The notes under the pieces: generated by a model
Databases searched by the model: none
The model's input: the letters and a program-made list of their open reading frames with translations, nothing else
What the model was told of the DNA's origin: nothing
Assembly (NCBI RefSeq): GCF_003258295.1
Contig: NZ_QKYN01000074.1
Location: 32,260-96,259 of the forward strand
DNA: 64,000 nucleotides
Reading direction: 5' to 3'
Source of the DNA: Streptacidiphilus pinicola
GTDB lineage: Bacteria > Actinomycetota > Actinomycetes > Streptomycetales > Streptomycetaceae
Shown: in pieces, positions 57,779-64,000 of the stretch
Position numbering within the stretch: the first letter of the stretch is position 1
Layout of the letters: each line of letters starts with the position of its first letter
Made by a program: the position numbers and the translations under genes

Positions 57779-58890
57779 GCGGCACCGACCACCTAGACGC
57801 GCCCACGGGCCTGCGCGACGTCGCCGTCGTCGCGTTCGCCCAGAGCAGCCACACCCGGCGCACCGACCAGCTCTCCGAGGTCGAGCTGCTCATGCCCGTC
57901 CTCCACGATGTACTCAAACAGACGGGACTGACGGCCAACCGGATCGGCTTCACCTGCTCCGGCAGCAGCGACTACCTCGCCGGCCGTGCCTTCTCCTTCA
58001 CCATGGCCCTCGACGGCGTCGGCGCCTGGCCGCCGATCTCCGAGTCGCACGTGGAGATGGACGGGGCCTGGGCCCTGTACGAGGCGTGGGTCAAGCTGCA
58101 GACCGGCGAGGCCGACACCGCGCTCGTCTACTCCTACGGCAAGTCCTCGCCCGGCAGCGTCCGCGACGTGCTGACCCGGCAGCTCGACCCGTACACGCTC
58201 GCGCCGCTCTGGCCCGACTCCGTCGCGCTGGCCGCGCTCCAGGCGCGGGCCCTGATCGACGCGGGCCACACCGACGAACGGCGGCTCGCCGAGACGGCGG
58301 TGCGCAGCCGCCGCGCGGCCACCGCCAACCCGCACGCCCAGCTGCGCGGCAGCGCCGACGTCGAGGAACTGCTGCGACAGCCCTACGAGGTCGAGCCGCT
58401 GCGCCGCCACGACTGCCCGCCGATCAGCGACGGCGCGGCGGCGGTGATCCTCGCCGCGGGCGACAGCGCCCGCGCGCTGCACGTCAACCCGGCCTGGATC
58501 CGCGGCATCGACCACCGGATCGAAGCCCACCAGCCGGGCGTCCGCGACCTGACCGAATCGCCCTCCACGCGTCTCGCCGCCACCGCGGCCGGCGCCTTCG
58601 ACGCGCCCTTCGACGCGGCCGAGCTGCACGCCCCGTTCACCGCGCAGGAGATCGTGCTGCGGCGCGCCCTGGACCTGGGCGACGGTGTCCCGGTCAACCC
58701 CTCCGGCGGCCCGCTGGCCGCCAACCCGGTCATGGCGGCCGGGCTGATCCGCATCGGCGAGGCCGCCGCGCTGATCCACCGCGGCGAGGCGCGCCGGGTG
58801 CTCGCCCACGCCACCTCCGGGCCCTGCCTGCAGCAGAACCTGGTGGCCGTCCTCGAGGGCGCCGCCGGCACCGAGGGAGGTGCGCGATGA
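57775..58890 (+). CDS. ltp4: Thiolase-fold lipid-transfer protein, Ltp4-like aldolase
   Basis: A 371-residue thiolase-superfamily protein. The position normally holding the nucleophilic cysteine is in SHVEMDGAWALYEAWVKLQT and has no cysteine. Later blocks DCPPISDGAAAVILAAGDSA and VPVNPSGGPLAANPVMAAGL, with HATSGPCLQQNLVAVLEG, keep the family pattern. Loss of the cysteine excludes normal Claisen thiolysis and fits the Ltp2-type retro-aldolase reaction that removes a side-chain fragment. The GTG 57775 start (GGAGG 5 nt upstream) overlaps the DUF35 stop. Order and length match Rv3522 (Ltp4), but assignment between Ltp types is tentative. Confidence 0.78.
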   Translation: MSGTDHLDAPTGLRDVAVVAFAQSSHTRRTDQLSEVELLMPVLHDVLKQTGLTANRIGFTCSGSSDYLAGRAFSFTMALDGVGAWPPISESHVEMDGAWALYEAWVKLQTGEADTALVYSYGKSSPGSVRDVLTRQLDPYTLAPLWPDSVALAALQARALIDAGHTDERRLAETAVRSRRAATANPHAQLRGSADVEELLRQPYEVEPLRRHDCPPISDGAAAVILAAGDSARALHVNPAWIRGIDHRIEAHQPGVRDLTESPSTRLAATAAGAFDAPFDAAELHAPFTAQEIVLRRALDLGDGVPVNPSGGPLAANPVMAAGLIRIGEAAALIHRGEARRVLAHATSGPCLQQNLVAVLEGAAGTEGGAR

Positions 58891-60053
58891 GCAAGCAGCC
58901 CGTGGCCGTCGTCGGGGTCGGCCAGACCAGGCACGTGGCGGCCCGGCAGGACGTCTCCATCGCCGGGCTGGTCCGTGAGGCGGCCGTCCGCGCGCTGGAG
59001 GACGCCGAGTTGGGCTGGTCCGACATCGACGCCGTGGTCATCGGCAAGGCACCGGACTTCTTCGAGGGCGTGATGATGCCCGAGCTCTACCTCGCCGAGG
59101 CCCTCGGCGCGGTGGGCAAACCGATGCTGCGCGTCCACACCGCGGGCTCCGTCGGCGGCTCGACGGCGCTCGTCGCCTCGAACCTGGTGGCGGCCGGGGT
59201 GCACGGCACGGTGCTCACCGTCGCGTTCGAGAAGCAGTCCGAGTCCAACGCGATGTGGGGTCTCTCGCTGCCGATCCCCTTCCAGCAGCCGCTCACCGCC
59301 GGGGCCGGCGGCTTCTTCGCTCCGCACGTGCGCGCCTACATGCGCCGCACCGGCGCGCCCGACACGGTGGGCTCACTGGTGGCCTTCAAGGACCGCCGCA
59401 ACGCGCTCAAGAACCCCTACGCCCACCTGCACGAGCACGATCTGACGCTGGAGAAGGTGCAGTCGTCCCCCATGCTGTGGGACCCGATCCGCTACTCGGA
59501 GACCTGCCCGTCCTCCGACGGAGCCTGCGCGTTGGTGCTCACGGGGGAGCGCGGCGCCGCCCGTGCGCCCCGGCCGCCGGCCTGGGTGCACGGCGGGGCG
59601 ATGCGCAGCGAACCGACGATCTTCGCGGGCAAGGACTACGTCAGCCCGCAGGCGGGCCGGGACTGTGCCGCCGACGTCTACCGCCAGGCGGGCGTCACCG
59701 ATCCGCGCGGCCAGATCGACGCGGTGGAGATGTACGTGCCGTTCTCCTGGTACGAGCCGATGTGGCTGGAGAACCTCGGCTTCGCCGACGAGGGCGAGGG
59801 ATGGAAGCTGGTCGAGGCGGGTGTGACCGAGATGGACGGCGACCTGCCGGTCAACCCCTCGGGCGGCGTGCTCTCCTCCAACCCGATCGGCGCGTCCGGC
59901 ATGATCCGCTTCGCGGAGGCGGCCCTCCAGGTCCGCGGCCTGGCGGGCGAGCACCAGATCCACGGCGCCCGCCGCGCGCTGGGCCACGCCTACGGCGGCG
60001 GTGCGCAGTTCTTCTCGATGTGGCTGGTGGGAAGCGAGCGGCCGGATCACTGA
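58887..60053 (+). CDS. ltp3: Thiolase-fold lipid-transfer protein, Ltp3-like aldolase
   Basis: A 388-residue thiolase-fold protein. The usual cysteine position reads VHTAGSVGGSTALVASNLVA, without cysteine. SSDGACALVLTGERGAARAP, VEMYVPFSWYEPMWLENLGF and LPVNPSGGVLSSNPIGASGM follow the Ltp/SCP2-thiolase-like pattern, and GHAYGGGAQFFSMWLVGS replaces the C-x-G motif. It should cleave a beta-hydroxy or related steroid-CoA together with a DUF35 partner. It overlaps the preceding gene by 4 nt (ATGA), ending the operon. Order matches Rv3522-Rv3523 in M. tuberculosis. Confidence 0.8.
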   Translation: MSKQPVAVVGVGQTRHVAARQDVSIAGLVREAAVRALEDAELGWSDIDAVVIGKAPDFFEGVMMPELYLAEALGAVGKPMLRVHTAGSVGGSTALVASNLVAAGVHGTVLTVAFEKQSESNAMWGLSLPIPFQQPLTAGAGGFFAPHVRAYMRRTGAPDTVGSLVAFKDRRNALKNPYAHLHEHDLTLEKVQSSPMLWDPIRYSETCPSSDGACALVLTGERGAARAPRPPAWVHGGAMRSEPTIFAGKDYVSPQAGRDCAADVYRQAGVTDPRGQIDAVEMYVPFSWYEPMWLENLGFADEGEGWKLVEAGVTEMDGDLPVNPSGGVLSSNPIGASGMIRFAEAALQVRGLAGEHQIHGARRALGHAYGGGAQFFSMWLVGSERPDH

Positions 60054-60177
60054 ACCAGGTCTCCTACCAGGCCGATCCGCCCGTTGTCACCCGCACGGGC
60101 GGATCGTGTCGAAGCCCTCTACCGCAAACTGTCGCGGAGATTACAGTGGGATCAACTGACGGCGGGAGGAGCTCGAC

Positions 60178-60462
60178 GTGGCAAGCGACGCATTCTTCGA
60201 CGTGACCGCGGAGACCGGCATGTTCTCTCAGCGGGGCCCGATCGGGGTTGGCGTTGAGGAGAGGAAACCCCAGCTCGATCTCAACGGAGCCGAGTGGCTG
60301 TCCAGCAGCCAAGGCGTGGGCGACGTGCAGGTCGCCTTCATCGACGGATTCATCGCGATGCGCGATCGGCGTGCCCCCGAGGGGCCGTCGCTGATCTTCA
60401 CCCCGGCGGAGTGGAACGCCTTCGTGCTCGGCGCGCGCGACGGCGAGTTCGATCTGACCTGA
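60178..60462 (+). CDS. DUF397 domain protein
   Basis: A 94-residue protein. VAFIDGFIAMRDRRAPEGPS and LIFTPAEWNAFVLGARDGEF are the DUF397 signature (x-A-V-R-D-S-K-x-P-x-G-P-x-L-x-F-x(3)-E-W-x-A-F). DUF397 genes in Streptomyces normally sit beside an XRE-type regulator of the BldB/WhiJ system, but none is adjacent here. GTG 60178 follows GGAGGA at good spacing. Confidence 0.85.
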   Translation: MASDAFFDVTAETGMFSQRGPIGVGVEERKPQLDLNGAEWLSSSQGVGDVQVAFIDGFIAMRDRRAPEGPSLIFTPAEWNAFVLGARDGEFDLT

Positions 60463-60485
60463 GACAGCAGGCTGGAAGGAACAGA

Positions 60486-60523
60486 GCGCCGCGTCGACCA
60501 CCCCCACGGGGTCGACGCGGCGC
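60486..60523. terminator. Strong terminator hairpin after the DUF397 gene
   Basis: GCGCCGCGTCGACC and GGTCGACGCGGCGC form a perfect 14-bp stem with a 10-nt loop, starting 24 nt after the stop codon. Confidence 0.78.
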
Positions 60524-60994
60524 CCAGCCCGCTCGCACACGCCCCCACGCGGTGCCGAGCAGGCCCGCCCGCCGTGGCCGAGTGGCCAGGTGGGCGAGAT
60601 TTCTGGTGGAAGTGCCGGTCCCGTCCCCACCGGTCCTCCTCGCCGGGCTCCAGGCTGGCAGAAGGAGCACACCGTCCGCAGGCGCACGGCCGAACCTGGG
60701 CCGATGCCGCTTGCGGAAGGAGAGGACGACCGAACGGCCGGGGAACTGCGGGCTCGCCGAGGCGTCAGCGACTCGGGCGGCACACGCGACATGCAGCCGA
60801 CACCACGCGCATGAGGTCGATATGACCCCTGCTCACCAGTCGCGGCGGTCTCTGCATGTCGCCGAACGTAATCGGAACGTGATCCGTTCGTCAACCTGAT
60901 CTCGGTACCTGGTGCGTCTACCGACCGTCCGGACCACGACCCGCCACCCGCCGGTCACGCGTTCGTCATCTGCGCGGGCACGTACGATGGCCTC
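60524..60994. other. 471-bp region without a supported gene
   Basis: Open frames here are short and compositionally non-coding. AT content rises at about 60870-60905, and TACGAT (60983-60988) is the probable leaderless -10 of the next gene. A weak inverted pair CGAACG...CGTTCG is present near 60860-60890. Confidence 0.5.
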
Positions 60995-61489
60995 ATGGCA
61001 TTCCTTCGCCGCCGCTCCGGCACCCCCGCAGGCCCGGACTTCGACATTCTCGCGATGGATCCCGGTGACTGGCCGGGCGACTTCGGGGCCGTGCTGCTCA
61101 GTGATCCGGAGGACGGCAGCTGCCACGGCGTGCTGCTGCGCTACGACCTCATGGGCGGCCGCGGCCCGTCCATGATCATCGGCAATCTGCGGGCCGGCTC
61201 AGCCGCTCGCGAGCCCGAGGACGGCGTGCCGCTCGAGGTCCACCAGATGCTTGCCGTGGTCGGCAGTGAGGAGCCCATCGAGGTCCTCGACAGCGAGGAC
61301 TTCCCCGTCATGCTCGACGACGGGCTGCTGATCGTGAAGAAGTTCAAGCTCAGCGAGGGCCGGCTGGCCTGCGTGCAGTTCGGTCGCAGCGACGACGTGC
61401 TGGTCACCGTGGTCACCTGGGACCGCCCGGTCAGCGAGGACCTCTACAAGCTCCTCAAGCCGCTGCCCGCGGACATGTTCCAGGCCTGA
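60995..61489 (+). CDS. Conserved actinobacterial protein of unknown function
   Basis: A 164-residue soluble protein (start MAFLRRRSGTPAGPDFDILA). It alternates hydrophobic and polar residues in a beta-rich pattern (FGAVLLSDPEDGSCHGVLLR, DGLLIVKKFKLSEGRLACVQ, DVLVTVVTWDRPVSEDLYKL) with no catalytic motif or membrane helix. Start ATG 60995 has TACGAT 6 nt upstream. I do not recognise a domain. The acyl-CoA-dehydrogenase-like gene follows after 20 nt, so cotranscription is likely. Confidence 0.65.
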   Translation: MAFLRRRSGTPAGPDFDILAMDPGDWPGDFGAVLLSDPEDGSCHGVLLRYDLMGGRGPSMIIGNLRAGSAAREPEDGVPLEVHQMLAVVGSEEPIEVLDSEDFPVMLDDGLLIVKKFKLSEGRLACVQFGRSDDVLVTVVTWDRPVSEDLYKLLKPLPADMFQA

Positions 61490-61509
61490 GCGGAGCGACG
61501 ACGCCGACG

Positions 61510-62586
61510 ATGTCCTTTCCCCAGGCCGACGAGGCCCTGAACCGACTGCCGCGCGTCGTCGACCTGCTCGCGGCCCGCGCCGACGAGCACGACCGCGAGG
61601 GCGCGTTCCCCTACCAGGGGATCGAGGAGGTCCACGCGGCCGGTCTGCTGACCCTCACCGTCGCCGCCGACCACGGCGGCGCGGGCGCCGGGCTCACCGA
61701 GACCGTCAGGCTGCTCGCCGCGCTCGGCAGCGGCGACCCGTCCGTCGCGCTGCTGGCCGGGGACACCCTGCTCGCGCACGAGGCCCAGGCCCGCACCCGG
61801 CGCTGGCCCGCCGCCGCGTACCGGGCGCTGCTCACCGACTCCCGGCGCGGCCCGGCGCTCGTCGGCCTGCTGCCGCCCGGCGGCCCCGGCGCCGAGGCAG
61901 GCGCCGAGGTCCGCGCGCAGCAGTCGCCCGACGGCTGGCAGTTGAACGGTCGCGAGCACGGCGTGCCGGGAGCGGAGGCGTTGGCCTGGCTGCTGGTCGC
62001 CGCCGGGACCGATCCGGCGGAGGGCTCCGCGGAGGAGCCCGGCCCCGCCGTCTTCCTGCTGCCCGGCGACACACCCGGCCTGATCGTCGAGCCCGGCTCG
62101 GACCAGCTCGGCCTGCGCGCGGCCGCCCACCAGGACGTGCACTTCGAGCAGGTGCTGCTCGACGACACCCACCGGCTGCCGCCGCCCGACGCCCGGGACG
62201 AGGCCGGCCGGCGGCTGGCCGTGGCCGCCATCTGCCTCGGCACCGGCCGCGCGGCCCGCGACTGGCTGACCCGGCACGTCAAGGAGCTGTCCGAGCTGGA
62301 CCGTGGCGCGCTGGAGCTCGAACTCATGGCGGCCGAGGAGCTGTTGACCGGCCTGGCCGCCGCGGTCGACGCGGCGCGCCCCGGCGCGGACCGGCGGGCC
62401 CGTCTGCTCGCGCCCCGCGTCGCCGATCTCGCGCTCGCCGTGGTGCACCGTTCCGTCGCCCTCGCGGGACCGGCCGGTCTCCATCGCACCGTGTCGCTGG
62501 AACGCCATCTCCGCGACGGCCTCAGCGCCCGCGCGCTGCTCCCGGCGGGCGCGCCACTGCTGCGCGCGGCGGCGGAGGCGGAGTAG
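61510..62586 (+). CDS. Acyl-CoA-dehydrogenase-like flavoprotein (SfnB/DszC-like), diverged
   Basis: A 358-residue protein with the layout of the acyl-CoA dehydrogenase fold: an N-terminal helical domain (DLLAARADEHDREGAFPYQG, LLTLTVAADHGGAGAGLTET), a middle barrel (SPDGWQLNGREHGVPGAEAL, VHFEQVLLDDTHRLPP) and C-terminal helices. The usual FAD signature and catalytic glutamate segment are weak or absent, and the protein is short. It resembles flavin monooxygenases of the SfnB/DszC type or non-catalytic partner subunits. A role as partner of another dehydrogenase is possible but unsupported. Confidence 0.65.
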   Translation: MSFPQADEALNRLPRVVDLLAARADEHDREGAFPYQGIEEVHAAGLLTLTVAADHGGAGAGLTETVRLLAALGSGDPSVALLAGDTLLAHEAQARTRRWPAAAYRALLTDSRRGPALVGLLPPGGPGAEAGAEVRAQQSPDGWQLNGREHGVPGAEALAWLLVAAGTDPAEGSAEEPGPAVFLLPGDTPGLIVEPGSDQLGLRAAAHQDVHFEQVLLDDTHRLPPPDARDEAGRRLAVAAICLGTGRAARDWLTRHVKELSELDRGALELELMAAEELLTGLAAAVDAARPGADRRARLLAPRVADLALAVVHRSVALAGPAGLHRTVSLERHLRDGLSARALLPAGAPLLRAAAEAE

Positions 62587-62592
62587 CGCCGC

Positions 62593-63396
62593 TCACCGGT
62601 CCGTGCCGAGCCCCAGACCCAGGCGTACGGCGCGCTCGACCGCGGAGTACGCGCCGTCGGCGCGGTGCAGTTCGAGCGGGCCGGTCGGCATCAGCGGGGG
62701 CTGGGCGAGGAAGCGCGGGACTGTGCCGTGGTGGGGCTGGGCGGCGTGGATCAGGAACGGGTGGCAGAGGTACACGTCGCCCGCCTGTCCGGTGGCCAGC
62801 GCGAGCGGGCGCTCCGGCGCGTCCAGTCGGCCCGCCGCGTCCATGGTGCGGCACAGAGCGAAGAGGTTCAGGCCCGCGTCCCCAGCGGGCTCCAGGAACG
62901 CCGGGACGTCCAGGTGTGAGCCGACCTTGATGCGGGTCGGCGCGTTCTCGGCGTCCACGTCCGAGAAGAGGAAGAGCATCAGCAGGGCCCGCTCCCGGGA
63001 CCTGAGGTTGAGCCAGTAACCCGACGAACCCTCGGGCGTGAAGCTGCCGTCCATGTGCCAGCCGGCGTCGCCCGGATCGTCCGGATGCGGGAACCGGACG
63101 GGAAAGGTGCCGAGGCCGTCGCGCGGTACCCAGCGGCCGGGACCGACGAGCTGGTCGAAGGCGTCGTGCAGGCGATCCGTCGTGGCCGCGCGGCGGAACG
63201 GCTCGGAGCCGTAGCCGTCCAGCCGGACCACGGGTTCGGTCCACGTGGCCGGGTCGTCCGGGTCGAGCCCGGTCTCGCGCCACAGGAAGGCGCGGCATTC
63301 GTCGGCGAGGGCACGGTCGAAGGCTTCGGGGAGGTGGACGAAGCCCTCGGTGACGAACTGTTCGACCTGGTCGGCGCTGAGTGGAGGTTGACCCAT
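62593..63396 (-). CDS. Phytanoyl-CoA dioxygenase (PhyH) family protein
   Basis: A 267-residue Fe(II)/2-oxoglutarate oxygenase. The N-terminus (SADQVEQFVTEGFVHLPEAF) is typical of PhyH. The iron facial triad is H-x-D in DAGWHMDGSFTPEG near residue 115 and a distal histidine in DVYLCHPFLIHAAQPHHGTV, with the 2-oxoglutarate arginine expected in VPRFLAQPPL. It hydroxylates an unknown substrate; PhyH members act on branched fatty acyl-CoAs or on natural products. It is convergent with the acyl-CoA-dehydrogenase-like gene. Confidence 0.85.
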   Translation of the reverse strand: MGQPPLSADQVEQFVTEGFVHLPEAFDRALADECRAFLWRETGLDPDDPATWTEPVVRLDGYGSEPFRRAATTDRLHDAFDQLVGPGRWVPRDGLGTFPVRFPHPDDPGDAGWHMDGSFTPEGSSGYWLNLRSRERALLMLFLFSDVDAENAPTRIKVGSHLDVPAFLEPAGDAGLNLFALCRTMDAAGRLDAPERPLALATGQAGDVYLCHPFLIHAAQPHHGTVPRFLAQPPLMPTGPLELHRADGAYSAVERAVRLGLGLGTDR

Positions 63397-63488
63397 GGGC
63401 CGATTGTCCGCACCGCCGAAGAGCGGCGGCAAGCGAGTTTCTCGGCCCCGTGGCAGTCCCAACGCGCCCTGTCCCAGCGGCCTCCGCC

Positions 63489-63840
63489 TCAGCGGGTGCC
63501 GACGGCGGCGCGGACCGCGCGGCGGGCGAGGGCGGCGTCCTCGTGCAGGCGGCGGATCAGGATGCGCTGCTCCTCGCCCGCGCCCGGGACGTCGTGGAGA
63601 CGGATCTCCCGCATCAGCACCAGGATCAGGTTGACGAGGAAGGCGTCGCGCCCGAGGGTGCCGGTGGCCTGCGCGATCTGGCTCAGCTGGCGGCGCGCGC
63701 CGGTGTCGCCGGCCATGACGCTCCACAGCAGCGCGAGGTCGTAGCCCGGCAGGTACCAGCCGGCCTGCTCCCAGTCGACCAGGACCGGACCGGAGGGCGC
63801 CAGCAGCACGTTGGTGAGCAGCGCGTCCCCGTGGCAGAAC
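63489..63840 (-). CDS. Aminoglycoside phosphotransferase family kinase (N-terminus missing)
   Basis: Only the C-terminal ~117 residues are trustworthy. [20 protein letters not shown] is the Brenner catalytic loop (H-G-D-x(4)-N) and [20 protein letters not shown] the metal-binding D-W/F-E motif of the APH/choline-kinase fold. The protein would phosphorylate a small molecule or be a resistance kinase. The true N-terminal half is not in the window, because beyond about 63840 the sequence turns back on itself (see the repeat at the end), so any start codon read there is false. Confidence 0.75.
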
Positions 63841-64000
63841 TGCCACGGGGACGCGCTGCTCACCAACGTGCTGCTCGCGCCCTCCGGTCCGGTCCTGGTC
63901 CACTCGCAGCAGGCCGGCTGGCACCTGCCGCGCTACGACCTCGCGCTGCTGTGGAGCGTCATGGCCGCGACACCGGCGCCCGCCGCCAGCCGGTCCCACT
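63677..64000. repeat. Terminal inverted duplication (probable fold-back assembly artefact)
   Basis: The plus strand from about 63840 to the end is the reverse complement of about 63837 back to 63677, with an AA centre at 63838-63839. The first ~35 bp beyond the centre are identical. Mismatches then accumulate (mostly G read as C), a base is missing near 63967, and homology is lost in the last ~12 nt. As a result the APH motif [19 protein letters not shown] appears on both strands. Decay with distance is typical of a chimeric read end, not of a natural palindrome. Confidence 0.88.

Noticed and set aside
60570..60660. A tRNA-like stretch (GTGGCCGAGTGGCCAGG resembling a D-arm)
   Set aside because: No T-arm (GGTTCGA) or anticodon stem is present, and the flanks do not pair as an acceptor stem.
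63841..64000. A second, plus-strand APH-kinase gene fragment
   Set aside because: It is the reverse complement of the adjacent minus-strand gene with rising errors, i.e. a fold-back duplication.

Overview
The window is about 70% G+C actinobacterial DNA, most likely from Streptomyces or a close relative (Streptacidiphilus, Kitasatospora). Evidence for this is the mycothiol ligase gene mshC with its usual actinobacterial neighbours, a hopanoid-type HpnB, DUF397, many TetR/MarR regulators next to divergent targets, Tat and Sec secreted glycoside hydrolases, and many genes with a TANNNT box 6-8 nt before the start codon and no Shine-Dalgarno (leaderless mRNAs). I see no rRNA, tRNA or CRISPR, and no intact mobile element.

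Layout. 1-7.5 kb: a cut-off FAD monooxygenase with its TetR, a DinB protein, then the conserved block phosphomutase / DUF3090 / SCO1664-family protein / mshC, interrupted here by a membrane protein and an epoxide-hydrolase-like enzyme. 7.6-26.3 kb: mixed metabolic and regulatory genes, including several regulator/target pairs with clear inverted-repeat operators, and three proteins that have lost family-defining residues (a NodB-type deacetylase, a DhaM-like EIIA domain and a truncated tyrosine recombinase). A ChsE4/FadE26-like acyl-CoA dehydrogenase at 24.2 kb sits under a perfect KstR-type operator. 26.9-29.2 kb: an orphan winged-helix protein and a Tat-exported glycoside hydrolase with an elaborate promoter.

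29.3-38.8 kb: a leftward catabolic operon (amino-acid permease, NDP-forming acyl-CoA synthetase, dienoyl-CoA-reductase-like SDR, ThDP enzyme, acyl-CoA dehydrogenase) divergent from a TetR gene and an amino-acid dehydrogenase. The two promoters share an ACTG-N10-CAGT element, so they probably form one amino-acid or amine degradation module. 38.9-53 kb: a secreted GH8 enzyme, a small Ser/Thr kinase, a nitronate monooxygenase plus acyl-CoA ligase pair, a frameshifted small gene, a Tat-exported GH47-like mannosidase, YihY, DUF2231, an amidase, and a TetR/FMN-reductase pair.

54.2-60.1 kb is the most coherent system: a divergent fadD19 / echA19 pair followed by two DUF35 proteins and two thiolase-like Ltp proteins, translationally coupled and preceded by KstR-type sites. 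This resembles the mycobacterial/rhodococcal module for side chains of C-24-branched sterols. Together with the ChsE4-like gene 30 kb away it suggests a dispersed KstR regulon for sterol side-chain degradation. 60-63.8 kb: DUF397, a conserved unknown, an acyl-CoA-dehydrogenase-like protein, a phytanoyl-CoA-dioxygenase-like protein and a cut-off APH kinase. The last ~160 nt are a degraded inverted copy of the preceding ~160 nt, almost certainly a fold-back assembly artefact at a contig end.

All names rest on reading motifs by eye and on family knowledge. No database search was run.
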